Shown: positions 53,166 to 62,590, numbered from the stretch's first letter. The stretch is 64,000 nt of DNA from Streptomyces sp. V2I9 (GCF_030817475.1 NZ_JAUSZJ010000002.1:5284626-5348625); one strand, 5' to 3'. Notes: a model not told the origin generated them from the letters alone. Translations and numbers: made by a program.

Positions 53166-54506
53166 TCAGAGCTGGCCGAACGCCTGCTCGATCAGGTCCA
53201 GGCCCTCGTTCAGCAGGTCCTCGCCGATCACCAGCGGCGGCAGGAAACGCAGGACGTTGCCGTACGTGCCGCAGGTCAGGACGAGCAGCCCCTCGGCGTG
53301 GCAGGCCTTCGCGAGCGCGCCCGCCGCCTCCGGGTTCGGGTCCTTCGTGCCGGACTTCACCAACTCGATCGCGATCATCGCGCCGCGCCCGCGGATGTCG
53401 CCGATGATGTCGCCGTTGGGCAGCTTGGCCCGCATCTCGGCGAGGCGGCCCTTCATGACCTCCTCGATCCGCCTGGCCTTCGCGTTCAGGTCCAGCTCAC
53501 GCATCGTCTCGATGGCCCCGAGGGCGCCGGCGCAGGCGACCGGGTTGCCGCCGTAGGTGCCGCCCAGGCCGCCCGCGTGCGCGGCGTCCATGATCTCGGC
53601 GCGGCCGGTGACGGCGGAGAGCGGCAGACCGCCCGCGATGCCCTTGGCGGTGGTGATCAGGTCCGGGACGATGCCCTCGTCCTCGCAGGCGAACCACTGG
53701 CCGGTACGGCAGAAGCCGGACTGGATCTCGTCCGCGACGAACACGATGCCGTGGTCCTTGGCGAACTGCGCGATCGCCGGGAGGAAGCCCTTGGCGGGCT
53801 CGATGAAGCCGCCCTCGCCGAGCAGCGGCTCGATGACGATCGCGGCGACGTTCTCCGCCCCGATCTGCTTGGTGATCTCGTCGATGGCCTGCGCGGACGC
53901 CTCGGCCCCGGCGTTCTCGGCACCGGTCGGCCAGCGGTAGCCGTAGGCGACCGGGACGCGGTACACCTCGGGCGCGAACGGACCGAAGCCCTGCTTGTAC
54001 GGCATGTTCTTCGCCGTCATGCCCATGGTGAGGTTGGTGCGGCCGTGGTAGCCGTGGTCGAAGACGACGACGGCGGTGCGCCCGGTGTAGGCGCGGGCGA
54101 TCTTCACGGCGTTCTCGACGGCCTCGGCACCCGAGTTGAACAGCGCGGACTTCTTCGCGTGGTCGCCCGGTGTCAGCTCCGCGAGCTGCTCGCAGACCTC
54201 GACGTACCCCTCGTACGGCGTGACCATGAAACAGGTGTGGGTGAAGTCCGCGAGCTGCGCGGAGGCCCGCCGCACGACGGCCTCGGCGGACGCGCCCACC
54301 GAGGTCACGGCGATCCCGGACCCGAAGTCGATCAGGCGGTTGCCGTCCACGTCCTCGATGATCCCGCCGCCCGCACGGGCGGTGAACACCGGCAGCGTGG
54401 AGCCCACACCTGCGGCGACGGCCGCCGTACGACGAGCCTGCAGCTCGACGGACTTCGGTCCGGGGATGGCGGTGACGACGCGGCGCTCCTGCGGGATTGC
54501 GGTCAT
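53166..54506 (-). CDS. gabT: 4-aminobutyrate aminotransferase
   Basis: A 446-residue class III aminotransferase that transfers the amino group of GABA to 2-oxoglutarate, giving succinic semialdehyde. Key segments: VDGNRLIDFGSGIAVTSVGA at about 56-75, ALFNSGAEAVENAVKIAR near 128, GEGGFIEP, IVFVADEIQSGFCRTG (PLP-binding Asp) and DLITTAKGIAGGLPLSAVTG (PLP lysine). It consumes the GABA produced by the dehydrogenases to the left. It is separated from them by the chitinase and PAP2 genes. No succinate-semialdehyde dehydrogenase lies adjacent. Confidence 0.94.
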   Translation of the reverse strand: MTAIPQERRVVTAIPGPKSVELQARRTAAVAAGVGSTLPVFTARAGGGIIEDVDGNRLIDFGSGIAVTSVGASAEAVVRRASAQLADFTHTCFMVTPYEGYVEVCEQLAELTPGDHAKKSALFNSGAEAVENAVKIARAYTGRTAVVVFDHGYHGRTNLTMGMTAKNMPYKQGFGPFAPEVYRVPVAYGYRWPTGAENAGAEASAQAIDEITKQIGAENVAAIVIEPLLGEGGFIEPAKGFLPAIAQFAKDHGIVFVADEIQSGFCRTGQWFACEDEGIVPDLITTAKGIAGGLPLSAVTGRAEIMDAAHAGGLGGTYGGNPVACAGALGAIETMRELDLNAKARRIEEVMKGRLAEMRAKLPNGDIIGDIRGRGAMIAIELVKSGTKDPNPEAAGALAKACHAEGLLVLTCGTYGNVLRFLPPLVIGEDLLNEGLDLIEQAFGQL

Positions 54507-54771
54507 GAGGGGCTCCTGGGGGTGTTTCGGACGCTGTTCTTTCTGCAGGCTAGGGGCGGGGGAGGGGTGCGGGCATGCTCCGATCGGGAGTGGTGGGGGC
54601 GTGTCCTTGTCCTTGGCGGACAGGTGGCCTAGGCGGTGGACTTCCGGGGTGACACGAGTCGGCGCACCGCCCGGCGGGTCATCATTCCGGCGCTTCGCCG
54701 AACTGCCCGTGCGCGCGCACTAGATTGACCGGGGCAGCGATACGGACCGGCAGGTCAGGGGGCAGTGGTTC

Positions 54772-57207
54772 ATGGACGACGGAACACGGGGCGTACGGGG
54801 ATCGAACGCGGACAAGGTCCCCGGACCTGCCGTTCCGCCACCGCCCACGACCCGGCCGCGGGTACCTCCGCCCACCGCCGCGCACGAGGCGCCCCGCCAC
54901 CGGGACGCACCGGCCGAAGACCGGCCGACCCGGACCACGACCCCCTCGCCGGCCGGGCAGCCGCTCGGCGGCGCCCCGGTCGACGCCTGGCTGCGCACAC
55001 CCCGTCCCGCCCAGGAGCCCGGCGTCTGGCGGTACGGGTACACCCCGCCCCCACCCGAGGAATCCGAGGCCGTCTCGGACCGGTCGCTGCTGGTCGGCGC
55101 GCTGATCTCGCTGCTCTCGGCTCTGCTGCTGTGGTCCCTGTGGCGCAACGGCTACCTTCCCTACCGGCTCGTTCCCCTCAAGCTCTTCACTCCGGGGGAG
55201 TGGTGGAATCCAGGCACCTCCGGCGGCCCCCGCACCATCGAGGGCAGTGACGCGCTCACCGTGTACGAGGCGATCCTCTTCGGCCTGCTGGCCTACGGGT
55301 GCGGCCGGATCGGCAACTTCTCCGAGCTGTTCCGACGCCATGTCGCCGAGCGCGGGCAGCCCTTCCTCGCCCTCGCCGCTGCCGCCGCCGCGGGGCTGAC
55401 CCAGCTGCTCGTCTGGAAGGAGACGATTCCGGTCGTCCGCCCGATCCTCGTCCTCGTCGCCTCCGTCGCGGGCGGCGAGATCTACCAGAGCCAGACCGTC
55501 GTCAATGTGGTCTACGCCCTGATCGCCGCCCTCGTCCTCTGGCCCTTCGCCCGGCTCGGCCGCTGGCGCGAACTGATCGCCGCCCGTAGCCGGGGCGGCT
55601 CCCCGCCGCCTGCCGCCACCGCGACCCCCGCCACCGCGGCCTTCGCCGACCAGTGGCCCGAGCTGCGCGCCGCGGGCTGGAGCGACGCTGCCGACACGCT
55701 CACCGCCGAGGTCCGCACCGGACGCATGAACGACGTGGACGTGGCCCGGCTGCGCCACGCGTGGACGCTCGCCGCCCAGCGGCCCGACCGGCTCGCCCCC
55801 CTCGCGGAGGCCGTACTGCGCACCGGCGGTGCCGCCGCCCCGCACCCCTCCGGCCGCCGCGACCTCTCCCGCCGCACCGCCCGCCACGACGTGCTCACCG
55901 GCCAGGTCAGGATCGGCCGGTGCGCCGACGACCCGCACAACCCCTACGTCCGCCGGGGCACGGGCCTCGCGCTGGATCCCGCCCTGCTCGGTACCTCCCT
56001 TCTCGCGGTCGGGCCGCCCGGAGCAGGGAAGTCGGCCCGGCTGATCCGCCCCGTCGTCGAGGCCCTCACGCTGAGGGCGCTGGCCGGACAGGCGGCGGTC
56101 CTCGCCGTCGGCGGTGCGGGCACCCCGCTCGGCCCGGACGATGCCTTCGACGTCGTCGTCCGCGTCGGCCACCCGGGCTCGGCCCACGACATCGACCTGT
56201 ACGGCGGCACCACCGACCCCGACGAGGCGGCGGCCGTCCTCGCCGAAGGGCTCGTCGGCGACGTGGGCAGCCTCGACAGCCGCCGCGCCGCCACGGTCCT
56301 GGCCCAGTTGCTCGGCCCGTACCGCGCCGCCCACGGCTACTTCCCCTCCGTGCCCGAACTACGCGAACTCCTCGACGGCACCCCGGCCGCGCTCACCGGC
56401 CTCCGCGCCACCCTCGAAGCCGGCGGCCATCAGGCGATGCTCCGCGAGCTGGACGCGCGGGCCCGGCAGGCGGGCGGCCCCGGCGACCCCGCACCCGTCC
56501 TCGCCGACCGGGTCGCCCTGCTCGACCGGCCCGCGTTCGCCGACTTCTTCGCCACCGGCCCGGACGCCCGCCCCTTCGCACTGCGGGCCCTCGGCCAGTA
56601 CCCGCTGAGGGTCCGCGTGGACCTGCCGGAGCGCGGCCACGCGGAGGCGTCCCGGCTGCTCACCCGGCTGCTCCTCGCCCAGTTCACCGCGATCACCGCC
56701 GCCCGCGCCGACACCACGCTCTTCGCCTGCCTCGTCCTGGACGACGCCACCCATGCGGTGACCGCCGAGACCGTCCGGGGCATCCGCCGTCTGCGCTCGG
56801 TCAACGCGGGGGCCGTTCTCGCCCTCCGTACCGTCGACGACGTCCCGGAGAACCTGCACACCCCGCTGCTCGGCGCGGTCGGCTGCACGGCGGCCTTCTC
56901 CGGCATCACCACCTGGGACGGCAAGCGTTTCGCCGAAGCCTGGGGCAAGGAGTGGGTCGAGACCCGCGAGGTCGCCCAGCACACCGTCTTCGCCGACCAG
57001 CCGTTCACCCGCGCCCTGCACGCCCTGCGCAAGCTCGTCACCGGGAAGGCCGTGACCACGGACGCGGTGACCGTGCGGCAGGTGGAGAAGGAGCGGTGGT
57101 CGGCGTCCGAACTCGCCTACGCGGTCCCGGCGGGGCATGCCGTCATCCGGGTGGCCACCGTCCACGGCGAACACGCCCCCCCGCTCCTCGTCCACCTCGA
57201 CGGCTGA
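54772..57207 (+). CDS. Membrane ATP/GTP-binding protein resembling a type IV coupling ATPase
   Basis: An 811-residue protein. The first ~100 residues are Pro-rich and disordered. Hydrophobic segments at about 100-125, 160-180 and 205-240 anchor it. A ~380-residue ATPase part follows: Walker A VGPPGAGKS near residue 423, a Walker B-like ACLVLDDATH near 656, and a C-terminal segment with TVHGEHAPPLLVHLDG. The order of anchor, P-loop and conserved C-terminal VRQVEKERWSASELAYAV recalls TraG/VirD4-type coupling proteins, but no relaxase or type IV secretion genes are near. Function unknown. Confidence 0.8.
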   Translation: MDDGTRGVRGSNADKVPGPAVPPPPTTRPRVPPPTAAHEAPRHRDAPAEDRPTRTTTPSPAGQPLGGAPVDAWLRTPRPAQEPGVWRYGYTPPPPEESEAVSDRSLLVGALISLLSALLLWSLWRNGYLPYRLVPLKLFTPGEWWNPGTSGGPRTIEGSDALTVYEAILFGLLAYGCGRIGNFSELFRRHVAERGQPFLALAAAAAAGLTQLLVWKETIPVVRPILVLVASVAGGEIYQSQTVVNVVYALIAALVLWPFARLGRWRELIAARSRGGSPPPAATATPATAAFADQWPELRAAGWSDAADTLTAEVRTGRMNDVDVARLRHAWTLAAQRPDRLAPLAEAVLRTGGAAAPHPSGRRDLSRRTARHDVLTGQVRIGRCADDPHNPYVRRGTGLALDPALLGTSLLAVGPPGAGKSARLIRPVVEALTLRALAGQAAVLAVGGAGTPLGPDDAFDVVVRVGHPGSAHDIDLYGGTTDPDEAAAVLAEGLVGDVGSLDSRRAATVLAQLLGPYRAAHGYFPSVPELRELLDGTPAALTGLRATLEAGGHQAMLRELDARARQAGGPGDPAPVLADRVALLDRPAFADFFATGPDARPFALRALGQYPLRVRVDLPERGHAEASRLLTRLLLAQFTAITAARADTTLFACLVLDDATHAVTAETVRGIRRLRSVNAGAVLALRTVDDVPENLHTPLLGAVGCTAAFSGITTWDGKRFAEAWGKEWVETREVAQHTVFADQPFTRALHALRKLVTGKAVTTDAVTVRQVEKERWSASELAYAVPAGHAVIRVATVHGEHAPPLLVHLDG

Positions 57208-57418
57208 GCGGCGGCGTACCGGAGGGCGGCGGGGCGGTCCGCCGGGCGCGGTTTCCGGCACTCTGCCGCCCTGGCAGAATCGGAGGCGGCCGTTCATACG
57301 CGACGGCGAAATCCGGTGTCACCGATCCGCTCGCCCGGATCACCCGCCCGCGACCGGCCGGTGATCCGGGCGGCCGGATCGCGGCGCTCCCGTCCCCGAC
57401 CCCGAGGGTTCCCCGCCC

Positions 57419-58993
57419 ATGCCCCCCACGCTCGCCTCGCTCGTCCAGCACCCGGCACTCAAGCTCGTCGTGCGGGCGGGTGCTGACCGGCTCGGTACGC
57501 CCGTGCGGTGGGCCCATGCCAGTGAGCTGGCCGACCCCGTCCCGTACATGGACGGCGGCGAACTCCTCCTGGTGACCGCCACCAACCTTGACGCCGAGGA
57601 CGCCGAGGCCATGCGGCGCTACGTGCGGCGGCTGGACGCGGCCGGGGTCGCCGGAGTCGGGTTCGCGGTCGGCGTGAACTACGAGGACGTCCCGGCCGCT
57701 CTCGTGGAGGCCGCCGAGGAGGCCGGGCTGCCGCTCCTCGAAGTGCCGCGCCGCACCCCCTTCCTCGCCATCAGCAAGGCCGTCTCCGCCGCCATCGCCG
57801 CCGACCAGTACCGTGCGGTCACCGCCGGCTTCGAGGCCCAGCGCGAGTTGACAAAGGCCGCGCTCGCCGGGGACGGGCCCGCCGGTCTGCTCGCCCGGCT
57901 CGCCGCCCACGTCGACGGCTGGGCCGCCCTGTACGACGCCTCCGGCGCGGTCCTCGCCGCCGCCCCCGAGTGGGCCGCCCGCCGTGCCGCCCGCCTCACC
58001 CCCGACGTCGAACGCCTCCGGGACCGCCCCGCCCCCGCCAGCGTAGTCGTCGGCGGCAGCGACGACCGGGTCGAGCTCCAGTCGCTCGGCACCGGCAGAC
58101 GGGCCCGCGGCGCGCTGGCCGTCGGCACCGGAGCCGCGCTGGGCACCGCCGAGCGGTACGCCGTGAACTCCGCCGTGGCCCTCCTCACCCTGACCACCGC
58201 CCGCTCCCGCGCCCTCCACGGCGCGGAACAGCGCCTGGGCGCCGCCGTCCTGCGCATGTTGCTCGCCGGACAGTCCGACCATGCCCGCGCCGTCGCCGGA
58301 GACCTCTACGGCGACCTGCTCGACACCCCGTTCCGGCTGCTCATCGCCGAGGCCGCCGCGCCCGCCGGGGCCGAGGCGCTCACCGAGACGATGGAGGCCG
58401 CCGCCGCCCGCACCGGCGAGGCGCTGCTCCTGGTCCCGGAGGCCGAGCGCGTCCTCGTGCTGGCGGCCGACGGCGGCGCCGCCGTCGCCGCGTGCGCCGC
58501 CTACGCCGCGGCCCAGGACGAGCGCGGCCCGCGCGAGGGCGGCGCCGACGACAGCGACGTCGTCGTGGGGCTCTCCGCGCCCTCGGGACCGATCGCCGTC
58601 TCCGCCGCGTACAAACAGGCCGAACAGGCCCTGTCCGTCGCGCGCCGCCGGGGCAGGGCGCTGGTCGAGCACGAGGAGCTGGCGACCGGCTCGGTGCTGC
58701 CGCTGCTCGCCGACGACGCGGTACGCGCCTTCGCCGACGGCATGCTCCGCGCGCTGTACGAGCACGACGCCAAGGGCCGCGGCGACCTCGTGGCCTCCCT
58801 GCGTGCCTGGCTCTCCCGTCACGGCCAGTGGGACGCCGCGGCCGCCGACCTCGGGGTGCACCGGCACACCCTGCGCTACCGGATGCGCCGGGTGGAGGAG
58901 ATCCTGGGCCGCTCGCTGGACGACCCGGACGTCCGCATGGAGCTGTGGCTCGCCCTCAAGGCGACCGACGCGGCGGCCCCCGCCGAGGGGTGA
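57419..58993 (+). CDS. PucR-family transcriptional regulator
   Basis: A 524-residue regulator. The N-terminal PucR domain (residues 1-130) contains SELADPVPYMDGGELLLVTA and LVEAAEEAGLPLLEVPRRTPF. A GGDEF-like middle region follows, and the C-terminal helix-turn-helix reads SLRAWLSRHGQWDAAAADLGVHRHTLRYRMRRVEEILGR at about 445-483, the family hallmark. Such regulators often control purine, amine or amino-acid catabolism; the target here is unknown. The region before it (57208-57418) has no gene; a 55-nt gap separates it from the next regulator. Confidence 0.93.
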   Translation: MPPTLASLVQHPALKLVVRAGADRLGTPVRWAHASELADPVPYMDGGELLLVTATNLDAEDAEAMRRYVRRLDAAGVAGVGFAVGVNYEDVPAALVEAAEEAGLPLLEVPRRTPFLAISKAVSAAIAADQYRAVTAGFEAQRELTKAALAGDGPAGLLARLAAHVDGWAALYDASGAVLAAAPEWAARRAARLTPDVERLRDRPAPASVVVGGSDDRVELQSLGTGRRARGALAVGTGAALGTAERYAVNSAVALLTLTTARSRALHGAEQRLGAAVLRMLLAGQSDHARAVAGDLYGDLLDTPFRLLIAEAAAPAGAEALTETMEAAAARTGEALLLVPEAERVLVLAADGGAAVAACAAYAAAQDERGPREGGADDSDVVVGLSAPSGPIAVSAAYKQAEQALSVARRRGRALVEHEELATGSVLPLLADDAVRAFADGMLRALYEHDAKGRGDLVASLRAWLSRHGQWDAAAADLGVHRHTLRYRMRRVEEILGRSLDDPDVRMELWLALKATDAAAPAEG

Positions 58994-59010
58994 ACGGCCG
59001 ATCCGGCATC

Positions 59011-59042
59011 GTATTGCATCGTTCGGTACAAAACCCTAGAGT
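59011..59042 (+). promoter_or_regulatory. TetR gene promoter with palindromic operator
   Basis: TTGCAT (59014-59019) and TAGAGT (59037-59042) with a 17-bp spacer make a promoter whose start point would fall at about the ATG at 59049, so the mRNA is probably leaderless. The 24-bp operator at 59011-59034 lies across the -35 and spacer. It matches the operator before the MFS gene at 17 of 24 positions in one orientation. Confidence 0.75.
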
Positions 59043-59048
59043 GCTGTC

Positions 59049-59645
59049 ATGGCCCGACCGCGACAGTTCGACGAGGAACGGGCCCTGGACGCCGCGATGC
59101 GCACCTTCTGGGAGTACGGCTACGAGGCCGCCTCCACCCGGGACCTGTGCGACGCGACGGGGCTGGGGCGCAGCAGCATCTACAACACCTTCCGGAGCAA
59201 GCGCGAGCTGTTCGCGCGCTCGCTCACGCGCTACCTGGACGCCATGGCGGACGCCCAGGACGCCGTACTCGACGACACGTCGCGCCCGCCGGGCGAGCGG
59301 GTGCGCGCCCTGCTCGACAAGATCGTGGCCGACGAGTTCGACCACCGCCCCGACGGTCGCAGTCTCGGGTGCCTGGGGGTCAACTCCACGGTCGAGCTGG
59401 CGGCCCGTGAACCGGAGGTCGCCCGGCTCCTGGACCGGGACGCCGCCCGCCGGCTGCGGAGCCTGTCCGCCGTCGTCGCCGCCGGACTGCGCGACGGCTC
59501 CATCGTCTCCGCGCGGGGTCCCGACGCTCTGGCCCGGTACCTCAACGCCGTCATCGGCGGTATGCGGATCGCCGCCCAGGGCGGGGCCGACCGGGCCGCC
59601 GTCCAGTCCGTGGCCGACACCGCGCTGGATGCCCTGACCCGCTGA
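59049..59645 (+). CDS. TetR-family regulator of the adjacent MFS gene
   Basis: A 198-residue TetR-family regulator. The DNA-binding domain is at about residues 8-52: ALDAAMRTFWEYGYEAASTRDLCDATGLGRSSIYNTFRSKRELF. The C-terminal domain resembles TetR_C regulators of multidrug pumps (LGCLGVNSTVELA, RYLNAVIGGMRIAAQGG). Its own promoter and the MFS gene's upstream region share the same palindrome, so it likely represses both itself and the exporter until a ligand binds. Confidence 0.92.
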   Translation: MARPRQFDEERALDAAMRTFWEYGYEAASTRDLCDATGLGRSSIYNTFRSKRELFARSLTRYLDAMADAQDAVLDDTSRPPGERVRALLDKIVADEFDHRPDGRSLGCLGVNSTVELAAREPEVARLLDRDAARRLRSLSAVVAAGLRDGSIVSARGPDALARYLNAVIGGMRIAAQGGADRAAVQSVADTALDALTR

Positions 59646-59712
59646 GCGCCGCTCCGGCCGCACGGCCTGCCCGCCCGCCCTGCCGGAGCCGGGCGGGTGC
59701 CGCCATGCCCAC

Positions 59713-59736
59713 GTTTTGAACTGATCAATACAAAAC
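59713..59736. promoter_or_regulatory. Operator upstream of the MFS gene
   Basis: A 24-bp imperfect palindrome, arms GTTTTGAACTGATC and its complement, 20 of 24 positions symmetric, centred on TGATCA. A TTGAAC -35-like hexamer lies inside it. The surrounding sequence is unusually AT-rich for this chromosome. Confidence 0.8.
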
Positions 59737-59760
59737 AATGTTTCCAAGGGGGAACCCACC

Positions 59761-61056
59761 GTGCCACGTGCTGTCCATGTACTGGCCTTCGGCATCTTCG
59801 CCATGGTCACCAGCGAATTCGTCGTCGCCGGACTGATGCCGCAGATGGCCGAGGGGCTGAACGTCACCGTTCCGCGGATCGGCTACCTGATCACCGTCTT
59901 CGCCCTCTCCATGGCGTTCGGCGGCCCGCTGCTCTCCGTCGCCCTGCTGCGGCTGCCGCCCAGGACCGCGCTCATGGTCCTCTTCCCGCTCTTCCTGGCC
60001 GGCAACGTGCTCGCCGCCACCGCGTCCGGCTACCCGGTCATGGTGGTCGCGCGGGTGATCACCGGAGTCGCCTCGCAGGCGTTCTTCGGCGTCGCGATCT
60101 CGCTCGGCTCCCAGCTCACCCGCCCCGAACAGCGCGGCCGGGCCATGGCGGTCATCCTCAACGGCCTGATGCTCGGCACCCTGCTCGGACTCCCGCTGGC
60201 CACCCTGACCGGTGAGCGGTACGGCTGGCGGGCCGCGTTCTGGGCCATCTCCGCACTGACGGTCGCCGCCGCACTGTGCACCGCCGTCGGCGTGCGCCGG
60301 ACGGGCCGGCCGGAGGGCAGTGGCACCTTCCGCTCCGAGCTGACGGCCTTCCGCGTTCCCCGGCTCTGGCTCACCCTGCTGACCAGCACCATGGTCATCG
60401 GCGCGACCTTCTCCGCCTTCAGCTACCTCAACCCGATCCTCACCGAGGTCACCGGCTTCTCCCCGGGCACCGTCCCGCTGCTGCTCCTCGCGTACGGCGC
60501 CGCCACGGTCGTCGGCAACACCGTGGTCGGCCGGCTCGCCGACCGGCACACCCTTCCCGTCCTGCTCGGCGGCCTGTCCCTGAACGCGGTGTTCCTCGCC
60601 GGGTTCGCCCTGCTGGCCGGGGTGGAGGCCGGGGCGGTGCTCTGCATGCTGGGCGTCGGCCTGGTCGGGGTCACCATGAACCCGGCCCTGGTCACCCGGG
60701 TGCAGCGGACCGGCAACGCCCGGCCGCTCGTCAACACGGTGCACAGCTCCTTCATCACCCTCGGCGTGGTGCTCGGCTCCGCGCTGGGCGGCCTGGGCCT
60801 CGACCGGTTCGGCCCCAGGGCCCCGCTCTGGCTGGGCGTGGCCCTCGCGGTGGCCGGCCTGCTCACCCTCGTACCGGATCTGCTCCGGCGCGGGAAGCCG
60901 CGCGGGGCGGTCGGGCCGGACGGCCGTTCCGCCGAGGGCAGCCTCTCCGTCGAGGAAGACTTCGCCGCCGGTGAAGGACCGTCCGCCGGTGAGGGCCCTT
61001 CCGCCAATTCGGAGCAGCGGGTCACCGCTCCGCTCCACGCCGGACAAACCCCTTGA
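59761..61056 (+). CDS. MFS transporter, DHA1-type efflux
   Basis: A 431-residue major facilitator with twelve predicted segments, for example IGYLITVFALSMAFGGPLLSVALLRL in helices 2-3 and AFFGVAISLGSQLTRPEQRGRAMAVILNGLMLGTLLGLPLATL, with the GMALGPxxG-like motif C near the loop 4-5 region. Similarity is to arabinose/chloramphenicol-efflux (AraJ/Cmx-like) DHA1 exporters. A hydrophilic Ser/Gly/Glu-rich C-terminal tail is present. GTG start with GGGGGA. The TetR regulator upstream suggests induction by its substrate. Confidence 0.92.
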   Translation: MPRAVHVLAFGIFAMVTSEFVVAGLMPQMAEGLNVTVPRIGYLITVFALSMAFGGPLLSVALLRLPPRTALMVLFPLFLAGNVLAATASGYPVMVVARVITGVASQAFFGVAISLGSQLTRPEQRGRAMAVILNGLMLGTLLGLPLATLTGERYGWRAAFWAISALTVAAALCTAVGVRRTGRPEGSGTFRSELTAFRVPRLWLTLLTSTMVIGATFSAFSYLNPILTEVTGFSPGTVPLLLLAYGAATVVGNTVVGRLADRHTLPVLLGGLSLNAVFLAGFALLAGVEAGAVLCMLGVGLVGVTMNPALVTRVQRTGNARPLVNTVHSSFITLGVVLGSALGGLGLDRFGPRAPLWLGVALAVAGLLTLVPDLLRRGKPRGAVGPDGRSAEGSLSVEEDFAAGEGPSAGEGPSANSEQRVTAPLHAGQTP

Positions 61057-61144
61057 CGGCCTTCCCGTCCTACCGTGGGACGACAGCGGACCCCCTCCGG
61101 GCACCCGCCACCTCCGTCACGACCTCCGAAGGGCCGGAACCTCC

Positions 61145-62590
61145 ATGACTTCGCCCCACGCCTTCTGGGTGGCCGGCCGCCGGGCCACCGGTGCCGACAG
61201 CTTCGACGTCACCAACCCGTACGACGGACGTCTTGTCGGCACCGTCAGCGTGCCGACCGATGCCCAGGTCGAGGAGGCCGTCGCCGCCGCCCACGCCGTA
61301 CGCGACGAGTTCGCCGCCACCCCGGCGCACGTCCGGGCCGCCGCGCTCGACCACGTCGTACGGCGGCTCGGGGAGCGCACCGAGGAGATCGCCCAACTGA
61401 TCTCGGCGGAGAACGGCAAGCCGATCAAGTGGGCCCGCGGCGAGGTCGGCCGGGCCGTGTCCGTGTTCCGGTTCGCCGCCGAGGAGGCCCGCCGCTTCAA
61501 CGGCGGCGAGGCCCAGCGGCTCGACACCGACCTCGGCGGCACCGGCCGTCTCGGGCTGACCCGGCGCTTCCCGCGCGGGGCCGTCCTCGGCATCGCGCCC
61601 TTCAACTTCCCGCTGAACCTCAGCGCCCACAAGGTCGCCCCGGCCATCGCCGTCGGCGCCCCGATCATCCTCAAGCCCGCCCCGGCGACCCCCATCTCGT
61701 CCCTCATCCTGGGCGAGCTGCTGGCCGAGACCGACCTCCCGGCCGGCTCCTGGTCCGTCCTGACGGTCCCGAACGACAAGATGCCCGCGCTGGTCCAGGA
61801 CGAGCGGCTGCCGGTCATCTCCTTCACCGGCTCGGGCCCCGTCGGCTACGCGATCATGGAATCGGTGCCCCGCAAGCACTGCACCCTGGAGCTGGGCGGC
61901 AACGGCGCGGCGGTCGTGCTCGGCGACTACGCCTCCGACGAGGACCTCGACTGGGCGGCCACCCGGATCGCCACCTTCTCCAACTACCAGGGCGGCCAGT
62001 CCTGCATCTCGGTGCAGCGCGTCATCGCCGACGCCTCGGTCTACGACCGGCTCGTCCCGAAGATCGTCGCCGCCGTCGAGGCCCTGGTCACCGGCGACCC
62101 GGCCGACGCCGCCACCGACGTCGGCCCGCTGGTCAGCGAGGACGCGGCCAAGCGCGTCGAGTCCTGGGTCGACGAGGCCGTGAGGGGCGGCGCGGAGCTG
62201 CTCACCGGCGGCGAGCGGGACGGGGCCACCTACGCTCCGACGGTCCTGGCGGACCTCCCCGACGACGTGAAGCTCTCCTGCGAGGAGGTCTTCGGACCGG
62301 TCATGTCCCTCCGGAAGGTCGACGGCGAGGCCGAGGCGTTCGCCGCCGTCAACTCCTCCAAGTACGGCCTCCAGGCGGGCGTGTTCACCCATGACCTGCA
62401 GACCGCCTTCCGCGCCCACCGCGCGCTGGAGGTCGGCGGCGTGATCATCGGCGACGTCCCGTCGTACCGCGCCGACCAGATGCCGTACGGCGGCGCCAAG
62501 CAGTCCGGCGTCGGCCGCGAGGGCGTGCGCTACGCCATGGACGACTACACCTACGAGCGCGTCCTGGTCCTCACCGGCCTCGCGCTGTAG
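61145..62590 (+). CDS. Aldehyde dehydrogenase, unknown substrate
   Basis: A 481-residue aldehyde dehydrogenase. Catalytic Cys is in QGGQSCISVQRV, Glu in TLELGGNGA, and the cofactor loop in APFNFPLNLSAHKVAPAIAVG. The sequence differs from the aminobutyraldehyde enzymes of the window and resembles glyceraldehyde-phosphate- or lactaldehyde-type members. Its 88-bp gap after the MFS gene suggests co-transcription, raising the possibility that it processes the exporter's substrate or a related aldehyde. ATG at 61145 after GAAGGG. Confidence 0.88.
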   Translation: MTSPHAFWVAGRRATGADSFDVTNPYDGRLVGTVSVPTDAQVEEAVAAAHAVRDEFAATPAHVRAAALDHVVRRLGERTEEIAQLISAENGKPIKWARGEVGRAVSVFRFAAEEARRFNGGEAQRLDTDLGGTGRLGLTRRFPRGAVLGIAPFNFPLNLSAHKVAPAIAVGAPIILKPAPATPISSLILGELLAETDLPAGSWSVLTVPNDKMPALVQDERLPVISFTGSGPVGYAIMESVPRKHCTLELGGNGAAVVLGDYASDEDLDWAATRIATFSNYQGGQSCISVQRVIADASVYDRLVPKIVAAVEALVTGDPADAATDVGPLVSEDAAKRVESWVDEAVRGGAELLTGGERDGATYAPTVLADLPDDVKLSCEEVFGPVMSLRKVDGEAEAFAAVNSSKYGLQAGVFTHDLQTAFRAHRALEVGGVIIGDVPSYRADQMPYGGAKQSGVGREGVRYAMDDYTYERVLVLTGLAL

